Assembly: GCF_000716535.1 (NCBI RefSeq)
Contig: NZ_JNWV01000017.1
Coordinates: 62,001 to 126,000 of the forward strand
Source of the DNA: Streptomyces flaveolus
GTDB lineage: Bacteria; Actinomycetota; Actinomycetes; Streptomycetales; Streptomycetaceae
Reading direction: 5' to 3'
Length of the DNA: 64,000 nucleotides
Below the pieces are notes generated by a model. It made no database searches, was not told the origin of the DNA, and saw only the letters and a list, made by a program, of their open reading frames with translations. Position numbers and translations under genes: made by a program. This document shows positions 1-8,518 of this stretch, piece by piece. Numbering within the stretch: the stretch's first letter is position 1; the number at the start of each line of letters is the position of its first letter.

Positions 1-696
1 GCGGTGTGAACGCCGTCGCCTTTCAGGCGGCAGTCACGAAGGATCTTCCATGTCTTCATCCGCGCGAAGACGTGCTCGACGCGGGTCCGGACCTTGCGGT
101 GCGCTGTGTTGTACCCCTCTTTCCAAGCTGGCAGTTCGGTCTGGCCGCGTTCACGGCGGTGCGGAATGAGCAGGCCGGTCCCCGATAACCGCCGTCCGCG
201 ATGACCGTGGCCCGGCCGACGGCGGCCTTCGCGCCGGAAAGTTCCCACGCCTTGCAATCGTTGCGGTTGCCGGGCAGCGGCCGGCCGACGGCGACGACGA
301 GGGGAGTCGGCGTCGATGACGACCTGGTGGTTGGTGGAGTGCCGGTAGTTCTTCGACTGCTCGGCGATGGTGTGGTCGCGGGTCGGGACCAGGGTGCCGT
401 CCACAATCAGCACGGCATCCATGCGGAACCTTCTGCGTTGCTGGAGCGCGAGCAACGGCCCGAGGTTGTCGATGACACGGTCGGCGGCCGACTTCGACAC
501 CCCGGACAGCGGGGCCAGTTGGCGCAGGGTGAGATTCGTGCGCCAGTACGCGGCAACCAGCGGCAGGCGCCACGGTCGGCCCTTGCGGACCAGGTCTGCA
601 CCCTCACGCCGCAACGCGGTGATGATTCTTGTCGAACTGACGCGGGCTCAGCCCGGCGAACGGAGCTGTCCAGGAGGGCTCCGACGCCGTGATCAC
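1..696 (-). pseudogene. IS5-family transposase, broken and cut by the window edge
   Basis: Read on the minus strand from a GTG at 696, this encodes an IS5-type DDE transposase. Visible pieces are an HTH region (RTNLTLRQLAPLSGVSKS), the first catalytic stretch (LIVDGTLVPTRDH), the second (VIADGGYRG) and the C-terminal signature RVEHVFARMKTWKILRD. The frame changes near 628 (one extra base after QFDK), near 300 and near 182 (one base lost at each), so no single ORF spans the protein. The C-terminus runs off the left end of the window. Its layout matches the neighbouring element at 751-1620, but the sequence is clearly divergent, so it is a different IS and not a tandem copy. The transposase is almost certainly inactive. 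Confidence 0.8.
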
Positions 697-750
697 ACCA
701 GACACGACAAGATCATCTCACCCGTGACCAGCAGTTACGGGACAGCTTTC

Positions 751-1620
751 AAAGGGTGTTGCAAAAGGCTTGGTGGCGGCGTGTCTGGGTGATGGCTGAC
801 CTGCTGTTTCACCCTGCCATGGCGAGGTTGTGCATGGTGGCGACGGCCTGGACGGCGTGATGGAGGCCGTCGCCCCTTTGGCGGCAGTCGCGGAGGATCT
901 TCCAGTTCTTCATCCGGGCAAAGGTGTGCTCGACGCGGGCACGGACGCGCCGGTGTTCGGCGTTGTCCTTCTCCTGGCCGCGCAGGAGGGGGCGCCCGGC
1001 TCTCCTGCGGTGCGGGACGATCAGCCCGGTGCCCAGGTAAGCGCCGTCCGCGATCACCATCGTGCCCGCTGCGAGGGCGGGCGGGTTGGACTCCCGCCAG
1101 ACATGCGCGTCTGCCTTGTTACCGGGTGCCGGCAGGGCGGACGCCGCTACCAGGCGGGTGTCGGGGTCGATGATGACCTGCACGTTCGCGGAGAACCGGT
1201 AGTTGCGTGAGGAGGCGCCGACCGTTCGGTCACGGACCGGGATCAGGGTGTCGTCCACGATCCATAACCGTTCCACGCCCGCCACCGGCCTGGGCGCCGG
1301 CTCCAGTGCAAGCAACGGTCGCAGACGCTGGATGACGCGGCAGACGGTGGCCGGTGAGCAGCCGAAGAGCGGTGCGAGCTGCCGCATGGTGAGGTTCGTG
1401 CGGTAGTACACGCCACAAGCAGCACCCGCTCGGCCAGCGGAAGGCACCACGGCCGACCATCACCGGGGCCGTTGCCGCCCCGCTCCCGCACCACCCGAAG
1501 CAGCTTCTCGAACCGCCCCATCCGCAACCCGGTGAACGTCTCCACCCACACCGGCTCAGCCCTCAACACCCCACCCATACAGGCAAAACACCCGCCACCA
1601 AGCCTTCTGCAACACCCTTT
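751..1620 (-). mobile_element. IS5-family insertion sequence with ~30-bp terminal inverted repeats
   Basis: The ends are imperfect inverted repeats. The left end at 751-780 begins AAAGGGTGTTGCAAAAGGCT and the right end at 1591-1620 is its reverse complement with few mismatches. Between them lies one transposase gene on the minus strand. At about 870 bp the size fits a compact IS5-group element. No clear target duplication is seen beside the repeats. The left end touches the end of the other IS5 remnant, so this copy may have inserted at or into that element's terminus. Confidence 0.8.
809..1578 (-). pseudogene. IS5-family transposase with one frameshift
   Basis: The protein starts at 1578 (MGGVLRAEPVWVETFTGL) and continues to LPLAERVLLVA in one frame. 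It then resumes one base out of phase as VYYRTNLTMRQLAPLFG and runs to the stop at 809. The break is near 1411-1414, where loss of one base inside VLLVA/VYYRT explains the shift. Catalytic stretches LWIVDDTLIPVRDR and MVIADGAYLGTG, and the C-terminal RVEHTFARMKNWKILRD, are intact. Some IS5 relatives use programmed frameshifting, but no slippery run is seen here, so a mutation or a sequencing error is more likely. The gene lies inside the inverted repeats at 751-1620. Confidence 0.8.
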
Positions 1621-1703
1621 AGGTGCCGGGCGGCTGATGTCGCGTACCAGCGGGTGCAGCCGCGCGACCGGCAGCGCGTCCAGCCCGGCCGCGTAGTGCC
1701 AAC
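1621..1703 (-). other. Possible truncated gene fragment beside the IS
   Basis: Between the IS end and the TetR stop, the minus strand reads WHYAAGLDALPVARLHPLV without a stop up to the IS boundary. It looks like coding sequence cut off by the insertion, but it is too short to assign to a family. This is a weak call. Confidence 0.2.
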
Positions 1704-2315
1704 TCAGCTTGGCACTTCCTCCCGTCGCCGGTCATCGCTGGCTGTGGCGGGGATGGCGTTGTCGATGAGGACGGCGGCGATGGCGGCGGCGGTGGGGAAG
1801 GCGTCGGCGTTGAGGACCCGGGTGCGGGCCGCGGCGCCGTCGAGGAGCAGCGCGAGCTGCTCGCCGAGTTGTTCAGGGTCGGCGGCGCCGGCTTCGCGGG
1901 CGGTGTCGGCGAACCGCGCGGCGACGGCTTTCTTGTAGTCGCGTGCGTACTGGGACGCGGGGTGCTGGGGGTCGTGGAGTTCGACGGCGGCGGCGATGTA
2001 GGGGCACAGGGGGGTGGTCGGAGGGATGTCGAAGGCGGCGAGGAGCCGTTCGCGGGGCGTGAGGTCGGTGCGGTCGAACACGCCGGACAGAACGGAGGGG
2101 TCGAACCGGCGCAGGTACTCGGCGACGAGTTCGTCCTTGCTGGTGAAGTGCTGGTAGGCCGTGCGCTTGGACACCTCGGCCGCCGCGCAGAGCTGGTCCA
2201 TGCCGGTGCGGTTGATGCCCTGCTCGCGGAACAGCTGCTGGGACGCGCTGAGGATGCGCTCGCGGGCGCCCCGGCCGCGGCGGCGGCCCGTGGGGCCCTT
2301 CTCCAACTCCGTCAT
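1704..2315 (-). CDS. TetR/AcrR-family transcriptional regulator
   Basis: A 203-residue one-component repressor. The N-terminal HTH spans about residues 15-60 (ERILSASQQLFREQGINRTG, then VSKRTAYQHFTSKDELVAEY), followed by a helical ligand-binding domain. The ATG at 2315 (MTELEKGPTGRRRGRGARER) is chosen because it gives the usual TetR length. The same frame stays open far upstream, but there it lies antisense to the SDR gene. The gene is divergent from the SDR at 2460, and the shared 144-bp gap holds a GTACAC-N6-GTGTAC palindrome, so the likely targets are itself and the SDR/oxidoreductase pair. The inducer is unknown. Confidence 0.9.
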   Translation of the reverse strand: MTELEKGPTGRRRGRGARERILSASQQLFREQGINRTGMDQLCAAAEVSKRTAYQHFTSKDELVAEYLRRFDPSVLSGVFDRTDLTPRERLLAAFDIPPTTPLCPYIAAAVELHDPQHPASQYARDYKKAVAARFADTAREAGAADPEQLGEQLALLLDGAAARTRVLNADAFPTAAAIAAVLIDNAIPATASDDRRREEVPS

Positions 2316-2389
2316 GGCTCCATGGTACCCCGGCTTGGTAACGACCGGTGTACTTAGTTTGCGCCCCGGCCGCCCGCCCCGTACGGTAC

Positions 2390-2407
2390 GTACACAGGGC
2401 GGTGTAC
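2390..2407. promoter_or_regulatory. Candidate TetR operator
   Basis: A perfect inverted repeat, GTACAC-N6-GTGTAC, lies between the divergent TetR and SDR genes. A related half-site (CGGTGTAC) occurs again near 2345. The position fits binding by the TetR protein at 1704-2315. This is inference from symmetry and location. Confidence 0.5.
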
Positions 2408-2459
2408 ATAACACCGTCGTCCCAGGTGCGCACGGCACCACCGACCCAAGGGAGCGACT

Positions 2460-3194
2460 ATGGGCAAGCTCGACGGCAAGGTAGCGGTCATCACCGGCGC
2501 CACCACCGGCATGGCGCTGGCCGGCGCGAAGCTGTTCGTCGACGAGGGAGCGCACGTCTTCATCACCGGCCGCCGCCAGGACGCCCTGGACGCGGCCGTG
2601 AAGCAGATCGGCCGCAACGTCACCGGAGTCCAGGGCGACGCCGCCGACCTGGACGACCTGGACCGCCTCTACGACACCGTCAAGAGGGAGAAGGGCAGTC
2701 TCGACGTGCTGTGGGCCAGCGCCGGCGGCGGCGAGCCTGCCCCGCTCGGCGAGATCACCGAGGCCCAGTTCGACACCTGGTTCGGGCTCAACGCCCGCGG
2801 CACCCTGTTCACCGTCCAGAAGGCCCTTCCGCTCTTCAACGACGGCGGCTCCATCCTCATGACCGGCTCCAACGCCTCCCTCGGCGCCTTCCCCGGCTGG
2901 AGCGTCTACGCCGGCAGCAAGGCCGTCCAGCAGGCCTGGGCCCGCATCTGGCTCAACGAGCTCAAGGACCGCCGTATTCGTGTCAACGTCCTCACCCCCG
3001 GCCAGGTCGCCACCGCCAAGCAGGAAGAACTCTTCGACGAGGCCACCAAGCGCCAGTTCGAGTCCCTCATCCCCCGCGGCCAGATGGGCCGCCCCGACGA
3101 AATCGCCACCGCCGCCCTCTTCCTCGCCTCCGACGACTCCAGCTACGTCAACGGCATGGAGCTGGTCGCAGACGGCGGCACCACCGCCATCTGA
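2460..3194 (+). CDS. SDR-family oxidoreductase
   Basis: A 244-residue classical short-chain dehydrogenase/reductase. The Rossmann start is VAVITGATTGMALAGA at about residues 8-23. The usual TGxxxGxG is altered here, with the last glycine replaced by alanine (TGATTGMA). The active-site YxxxK appears as YAGSK near residue 150, preceded by a catalytic serine region (ILMTGSNAS). The C-terminal NGMELVADGG is typical of glucose-dehydrogenase-like SDRs. It starts at the ATG at 2460 after GGGAGCGACT. It is probably co-transcribed with the oxidoreductase 33 bp downstream and controlled by the divergent TetR. The substrate is not deducible. Confidence 0.92.
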   Translation: MGKLDGKVAVITGATTGMALAGAKLFVDEGAHVFITGRRQDALDAAVKQIGRNVTGVQGDAADLDDLDRLYDTVKREKGSLDVLWASAGGGEPAPLGEITEAQFDTWFGLNARGTLFTVQKALPLFNDGGSILMTGSNASLGAFPGWSVYAGSKAVQQAWARIWLNELKDRRIRVNVLTPGQVATAKQEELFDEATKRQFESLIPRGQMGRPDEIATAALFLASDDSSYVNGMELVADGGTTAI

Positions 3195-3227
3195 ACCGAA
3201 CAACCCACAACCAGGGCAGGACATCTC

Positions 3228-3851
3228 ATGAGCGACATCAGCATCATCGGCACCGGAAACATGGCCCGCACCATCGGCGCGCGCGCAATAGCGGGCGGCA
3301 ACACCGTCGAGGTCATGGGCCGCGATCAGTCCAAGGCCGCTGACCTGGCCAAGGCTCTCGGTGACGGCGCCACGACCGGAGAATGGGGCACCGCCCCGGC
3401 CGGGGACATCGTCATCGTGGCCCTGTTGTACAACGGCGTCGTGCCGGCCGTCGCCCAGTACGGAGACGCTCTCGCGGGCAAGGTCATCGTCGACATCAGC
3501 AATCCCTTCAATTCCACGTTCGACGGGCTGGCCCACCGCGCGGAGACCTCGATCGCGCAGGAAGTCGCCAAAGCGGCCCCGGCCGGCGCCAGCGTGGTGA
3601 AGGCCTTCAACACCGTCTTCCGCCATGTCCTGGAGAAGGGTCGGCCCGACGTCTTCATCGCCGGTGACAATGCGCAGGCCAAGGCGAGTGTGGAGGCGTT
3701 CATCGAGACCCTCGGACTGCGCCCGCTGGACGTGGGCGGCCTGAAGATGGCGCACTGGCTGGAAGGAGCGGGCGTGGTCACGGTGGGCCTCGCCAACCAC
3801 GGGGTGGGGAACTTGGACTTCGCCCTCGGCGTCACCGCCCTTCCTGCCTGA
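3228..3851 (+). CDS. NADPH-dependent F420 reductase-like (NAD(P)-binding) protein
   Basis: A 207-residue protein whose N-terminus MSDISIIGTGNMARTIGARA is a dinucleotide-binding fold. The order of elements resembles the F420-dependent NADP oxidoreductase family: GTGNM, then VVIVALLY-like strands, then ISNPFN, then VVKAFNTVF. In Streptomyces such proteins often accompany SDR genes under TetR control, as here. A short gap from the SDR and no terminator between them suggest an operon. Whether it uses F420 or only NADPH cannot be told from sequence. Confidence 0.85.
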   Translation: MSDISIIGTGNMARTIGARAIAGGNTVEVMGRDQSKAADLAKALGDGATTGEWGTAPAGDIVIVALLYNGVVPAVAQYGDALAGKVIVDISNPFNSTFDGLAHRAETSIAQEVAKAAPAGASVVKAFNTVFRHVLEKGRPDVFIAGDNAQAKASVEAFIETLGLRPLDVGGLKMAHWLEGAGVVTVGLANHGVGNLDFALGVTALPA

Positions 3852-3925
3852 GCGAACGTCGATGGCGCCTTTTCAGGGCGGCCACCGATCGGGGGACGGA
3901 GCCGGCGCGAGCCGGCGCAACGGAC

Positions 3926-3985
3926 AGGGCTCCCGTGCTGTTGAGGGAGGTGTTCGAAGTCTCATCTCAGCAGCACGGGAGCCCT
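3926..3985. terminator. Long hairpin between convergent genes
   Basis: Arms AGGGCTCCCGTGCTGTTGAG (3926-3945) and its reverse complement with one mismatch (3966-3985) flank a 20-nt loop. It sits between the convergent genes ending at 3851 (+) and 4042 (-), where a bidirectional terminator would be expected. No T-tract is seen. The unusually long arms leave open that it is a MITE-like relic. Confidence 0.5.
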
Positions 3986-4041
3986 TGAGCTGGGCGGCAA
4001 GGGACACAGAACGCTGGCGTCCATGCCGGGCCGGGCGTGGG

Positions 4042-4617
4042 CTAGCTCGTCCAGCTGTGAGCCACGTCGACCACGACCCGGTCCTCCAACTGGACCACGC
4101 GGAACGGCAGTCGGGCGCGTACGCCGAGACCGACCTGCGTCTGCCCCTCGAAGGTGCCGCCGAACCGGGTGTCCCGGAAGGTGCGGTACCCACTGATGTT
4201 CACGCCGGGCAGGGCCTCGCCCACCTTGCCCGGGTAGGTCGGCGCGCCGGCCTCCAGGTCGTAGCTCCACGCGCCGACGCGGATGTCGAGGATCGCCCCG
4301 CCGGCAACGGGTATGTACTCGCCCGAGGGGTCCGTGTGGAACCGGTCCACGTACTGGACTTGGTAGCCGATCTTGTCGCCGCCGCCGGGCACGTCGAACA
4401 CGATGCGGTCGTAGCACTCGTGCTGTCCGGTCCTGATGTCCTCCAGGTGATCGGCCCCCATGGCGGCACCACCCTTGGCGCCGCTGCCCCAGCCCGTCGG
4501 GCAGGCCGCAGCCGCGCGCGGTCCCTCCGCCGGGGCCGCGCCCGCAGTGCCCGCCGCCGTCCACAGCGTGGCGCCCGCGAGCGCGAGCACCGCCACTGCC
4601 GTTTTGATACGTCGCAT
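4042..4617 (-). CDS. Secreted AMIN-like domain protein
   Basis: A 191-residue exported protein. The start at 4617 (MRRIKTAVAVLALAGATLWT) gives a classical signal peptide ending AGAAPA. A longer upstream start would put extra residues before the signal. The mature part contains CPTGWGSGAKGG, then a beta-rich region with HECYDRIVFDVPG and GYQVQYVDRF, the pattern of actinobacterial AMIN-like domain proteins of unknown biochemical role. The C-terminal VVQLEDRVVVDVAHSW matches the end of that domain. It is monocistronic and convergent with the oxidoreductase gene. Confidence 0.8.
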   Translation of the reverse strand: MRRIKTAVAVLALAGATLWTAAGTAGAAPAEGPRAAAACPTGWGSGAKGGAAMGADHLEDIRTGQHECYDRIVFDVPGGGDKIGYQVQYVDRFHTDPSGEYIPVAGGAILDIRVGAWSYDLEAGAPTYPGKVGEALPGVNISGYRTFRDTRFGGTFEGQTQVGLGVRARLPFRVVQLEDRVVVDVAHSWTS

Positions 4618-5682
4618 CCTGTCCCCCTTGGTCGAGCTTGGTCGCGGAACTCTGATACCGGTGAGACGGGCCGCCGCACCGGAAGGTTGTACGTCAGACA
4701 GGGGCAAATAGGGAATCTTGCCCTCCGTGGGCTACCTCGAGGAGCAGCCCGGTTCGATGCGTGCCAGGCATCGCGGCACGAGTACCTGGCCGACGACATC
4801 CGCGGCGGGGCGGAGTTCCAGGCGTGGGACCGCGTCGATCACAGTTCCGGCAGGTCGGTGGCCGCGCCGCGCCGGTACGCGCTCCCGGGACGCGGGCCTG
4901 GGCGAGCCCCGCCGCTCCTGGCTGTGAGCAGCGGGGCCGGATCGGTCCCGAGGGGCGATCCCCCGGCCGCCGTGGGCGAGGGGCGAGAGGTGAGGGGCGA
5001 GGGCGTTCGCGGTGACGTGCACCGTGTTCGTGTCGGCGCCCAGTTCCTTCCGGCAGCGGCCGCCGCCGCGGCGCGGAACGTCGGTGGCCGGCTCGGACAC
5101 CGCCAAGGCGACGGCCTCCCAGAGCGGGGTTGTGCTCCATCACCGCGGCCCTTCAATCAGCCAGGTAACTCTTCCGGGCGCAAGAGAGGAAGATTCTCGG
5201 AACCTGAGCTGAGAGGAAATCTGTAGTGGCGAGTGTAGACATTGCCAGCCGAGGGGGTTATTGTTTGGTGCGTAGTCCAGAAGTCGAAGGGCGCGGCAGA
5301 GACGAACTGCCGTGCAAGCAGGGCGGTCCGGCAGCGGAGGGGCGGAGTCGGAAGTGATCGGTTCCTCCACCGGCTGCCGGGCCGGGCGGCCCCAGGGGCC
5401 GCGCAGCAGTACCGCGTATCCCAGCAGTTCAACGAGGTAAAGGAGCAGAACGCCATCAGGATCGCCCGGGCGAGGAAGCAGTCCGCCCGGGTACCGCAGG
5501 CCCCGGATTGGAAGGTGGTCCCCGGTCACGCATCCGCGATCCCCGCAGCCCTGCCCTCCCGGGCGGAACCTGCGGACACAGAAGGCCGGCGCAGTGCGCC
5601 GGTAGATGGTGTTGCAAGCTCGGGGTCCGGGCGCCGCACGGCGCCCGGACCCCTCGACGCGTCCCCTTGGAAGAAGAGGTCT
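4618..5682. other. About 1 kb without a supported gene
   Basis: Several overlapping reading frames exist, but none has a convincing family signature. On the minus strand around 5380-5470 one frame encodes a hydrophobic stretch (VLLLYLVELLGYAVLLRGPW), which could be a small membrane protein or a remnant. No ribosome binding site supports it. The stretch near 5225-5265 is less GC-rich and probably holds promoter sequence. The rest looks like decayed coding DNA. Confidence 0.3.
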
Positions 5683-6030
5683 ATGCCCCCTCGCAGTACC
5701 CGCCCCGTCGTCCCTCTCGATGACGACGACTACCCCGCCTACACCATGGGCCGGGCCGCCGACATGCTCGGCACCACCCCCGCCTTTCTCCGCGCCCTCG
5801 GCGAACACCGCCTGATCACCCCGCTGCGCTCCGAAGGCGGCCACCGCCGCTACTCCCGCTACCAGCTGCGCATCGCCGCCCGCGCCCGCGAACTCGTCGA
5901 CCAGGGCACCCCCATCGAGGCCGCCTGCCGCATCATCATCCTCGAGGACCAGCTCGAAGAAGCGCAGCGCATCAACGAGGAACTCCGCGCAGCTCAAGGC
6001 ACCAGCCGGCAGCCGAAGACCCCGGCCTGA
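5683..6030 (+). CDS. MerR-type HTH regulator (short)
   Basis: A 115-residue protein with an N-terminal acidic tail and a MerR-like winged helix: YTMGRAADMLGTTPAFLRAL followed by LRSEGGHRRYSRYQL. The C-terminal helix (IILEDQLEEAQRINEEL) could form the dimerisation coiled coil. There is no effector domain, so it may be a constitutive or stress-linked DNA-binding protein. The ATG at 5683 follows the purine-rich AAGAAGAGG, and the homologous region begins at once. The longer open frame upstream lacks domain features. Confidence 0.8.
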   Translation: MPPRSTRPVVPLDDDDYPAYTMGRAADMLGTTPAFLRALGEHRLITPLRSEGGHRRYSRYQLRIAARARELVDQGTPIEAACRIIILEDQLEEAQRINEELRAAQGTSRQPKTPA

Positions 6031-6457
6031 CCCTGACGGCGCGAGGAGTTCGGCCACCGCGTTGGCGGAAGTGTCCGGATCGTGGCCGGCGCCGGGCTTG
6101 GGCAGCGGCGTGCGCCCCGGCGGGCGAGGGGCTCCAGGGAGTCGTCGGTGTACGCGAAGGCGGTGTCGGTGAGCCAGGCGAAGCCGTCCAGGTGGTGGTT
6201 GCCTGTCGAGGCGGCGAGGTTCGGCGGCGTGGTGCCACTCGGCGCTGACCGGTTCCTGGCGCGCATCGTGAGCAGACTGACCAGGCGGTGAGCAGCCACT
6301 AGGGTTCATGATCGCGAACGGGGTGGTCGTATTCCGTGGGGCGGGTGTGCACACGGGGGAGAGGTACGGGGATGGTTTACCGCGGCTTCCACCTCACCGC
6401 AGACCTCAGAAACCCAGACCACTCCGCACAGCAGGTCAGACGCAGGGACGGAATCCA
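6031..6457. other. Intergenic, no supported gene
   Basis: Minus-strand frames include pieces such as GFAWLTDTAFAYTDDSLE that look protein-like, but they lack a start, an RBS and a recognisable family. A small decayed gene is possible. Confidence 0.25.
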
Positions 6458-6875
6458 ATGAGCCCTCTTGAGTACCTCACTGAGCTCTGCCCCCCGCCGA
6501 GGAGCCGCCTGTGGAGTGGCCGAGCGTCGAATCCACACTCGGCCTGCGCCTTCCCGAGGACTACAGGAGGCTCACCGCGACCTACGACCCGGGACGCTTC
6601 GCGAACTACCTCTGGATCCTGACCCGGTTCCTCGCCTCCGTCCTCAGCGGCGACACGACCGTTCCCCAGTTCCCAGGGGGCTTCTGCAAGGCGGCATCTG
6701 CTTCGAGCCGTCACGCCTGGACGAGTGGTCCCCACCTCTGCCACCAGCACGTGCCCCCTCCCACACCCAGGACATCCGAGCATGGGGGCGTGCGAACGGA
6801 TACGACGTCCCGATGCGCGGACGCATTCCCGCAGGAGTCCGACAGGCGTGGGAACAAGCACACCCAAACAACTGA
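6458..6875 (+). pseudogene. SUKH (SMI1/KNR4) protein with Lsr2-type C-terminal domain, frameshifted
   Basis: The start at 6458 gives MSPLEYLTEL. A second frame gives VEWPSVESTLGLRLPEDYRR, the typical N-terminus of a SUKH-superfamily protein. A third frame ends with IRAWGRANGYDVPMRGRIPA and VRQAWEQAH, which matches the C-terminal DNA-binding domain of Lsr2 (RGR hook within an IR.WA..NGY..RGRI pattern). At least two frameshifts separate these parts, so the gene is broken. The intact ancestor would have joined an immunity-like SUKH fold to an AT-hook-like nucleoid domain. Confidence 0.65.
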
Positions 6876-7078
6876 TCACGGCGGAGTGCCAGGATGGAGA
6901 GCAGGTCTGCGTCCGGCAAGCCGCGGTGATCCCGCGCCGAAGCCGAAGCCGAAGCGGAAACCGAAGCGGCGCGGCGTTCGCCCCGGCTACCGTCGGCATC
7001 GGCCACAACCAGGAGCTCGCCCTGGAGGACCCGATCCGCCCCTTCCGCGCTATGACCCCGGTCGGGCCCTGGACGCCT

Positions 7079-8281
7079 TCACGCCACGAGGCTCGCCAGC
7101 GCAGCCAGCAGCCGGTCGACGTCCTCCTCGTTGGTGTAGGGGGCGAGCCCGACCCGTACGGCGCCCGTGTCGCCCAGGCCGAGCCGGCGGGAAGCCTCCA
7201 GGGCGTAGAACGAGCCGGCCGGGGCGTCGACGCCCTGCGCCGCGAGGTGCGCCGCGACCTGCGCGGAGTCGTGACCGTCCAGCGAGAACAGCAGCGTCGG
7301 GGTGCGTCGTGCGGCGCGCGAGTACACGGTGACGCCGGGGAGGTCCCTCAGTCCCCGCACGATCCGCTCGCGCAGGGCGTCCTCGTGCGCCTCCAGTTCC
7401 GCGAACGCGGCCAGCAGGCGTTCGCGGCGGGTGCCGGACGGCTGCGGTGCCAGATCGGCGAGGAAGTCCACCGCCGCGCGGGTCCCGGCCAGCAACTCGT
7501 AGGGCAGCGTGCCCAGTTCGAAACGCTCGGGCACGGCGTCGGAGGAGGGCAGCAGCTTGTCCGGGCGCAGCGTCTCGAGCAGTTCCGGCCGGGCCGCCAG
7601 GACACCGAGGTGCGGTCCGAGGAACTTGTACGGCGAGCAGCCCAGGGTGTCCGCGCCGAGCGCGGTCAGGTCGACCGGCGCGTGGGCGGCGTAGTGCACG
7701 GCGTCCACGTGCAGCAGCGCGCCGACGTCGTGTGCGAGGGCAGCGAGGGTGGGGACGTCGGGGCGGGTGCCGATGAGGTTGGAGGCCGCGGTCACGGCGA
7801 CCAGCCGGGTGCGTGGCGACAGCACGGTCTCGATGTGCTCGGGGTGGAGTTCGCCCGTGGCCGGGTCGAAGTCCGCCCAGCGGACGGTGGCGCCGACCGC
7901 GCTGGCCGCATGGACCCACGGCCGGATGTTGGAGTCGTGGTCGAGGCGGGTGACGACCACCTCGTCGCCGGGTCCCCAGTCCTTGGCGAGCGTGCGGGAG
8001 ACGTCGTAGGCGAGTTGCGTGGAGCTGCGGCCGAAGACGATGCCGTTCGGCTGTGCGCCGAGCAGGTCGGCGAGGGCGGCGCGGGACGCCGCGACGATGG
8101 CCTCCGCGTTGCGCTCGCCCTCCGTGACGTGCCCTCGGTTGGCCAGCGGACGGGACAGTGCGTCCACGATCGCGTCGATGACCGGCTGCGGTGTCTGCGT
8201 GCCGCCGGGTGCGTCGAAGCGAGCCGTACCGGATTTCAGCGAGGGTACCTGTGCGCGGATCGCGGCGACGTCGAGGGCCAT
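7079..8281 (-). CDS. Cysteine desulfurase-like aminotransferase class V
   Basis: A 400-residue PLP enzyme of fold type I. It begins MALDVAAIRAQVPSLKSGTA at the ATG at 8281. The PLP-binding lysine is in GCSPYKFLGPHLG, and the Asp that contacts the pyridine nitrogen is in LLHVDAVHYAAH. The family is the cysteine-desulfurase-like group (TIGR01976 type), close to SufS/CsdA but of uncertain substrate. No iron-sulfur assembly gene is adjacent. The ABC exporter upstream on the same strand is 237 bp away, so co-transcription is uncertain. Confidence 0.88.
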   Translation of the reverse strand: MALDVAAIRAQVPSLKSGTARFDAPGGTQTPQPVIDAIVDALSRPLANRGHVTEGERNAEAIVAASRAALADLLGAQPNGIVFGRSSTQLAYDVSRTLAKDWGPGDEVVVTRLDHDSNIRPWVHAASAVGATVRWADFDPATGELHPEHIETVLSPRTRLVAVTAASNLIGTRPDVPTLAALAHDVGALLHVDAVHYAAHAPVDLTALGADTLGCSPYKFLGPHLGVLAARPELLETLRPDKLLPSSDAVPERFELGTLPYELLAGTRAAVDFLADLAPQPSGTRRERLLAAFAELEAHEDALRERIVRGLRDLPGVTVYSRAARRTPTLLFSLDGHDSAQVAAHLAAQGVDAPAGSFYALEASRRLGLGDTGAVRVGLAPYTNEEDVDRLLAALASLVA

Positions 8282-8518
8282 GGGTGCTCCTGGAGGTGTC
8301 GGGTGTCTGCCCGGTGACAGCCTCGCATGCCGCGTGGCCTGCCGGAATGCCTGCCGGGGCCGTCCCTGCGGTGGGCTCGGCAGGCTGCGGCCGTCCCCCC
8401 ACCGTGAGATCGGGGGCGAACTTCTCGGACGTTTCTGTTGTGGACCCGCCCCCCAGGTGCTTTTCCCGTGCGCCGGCGCTGATGGGCAAGGGCGCACGGC
8501 TCGGCGGCCCAGGGGTCG

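Noticed and set aside
1704..3800. A 698-codon minus-strand open frame
   Set aside because: Only its C-terminal 203 residues (TetR) carry a domain; the rest is the antisense of the SDR and F420-type genes, an effect of high GC.
5140..6354. Long minus-strand ORF covering the MerR gene
   Set aside because: It is antisense to a well-supported MerR gene. Only a short hydrophobic patch looks protein-like.
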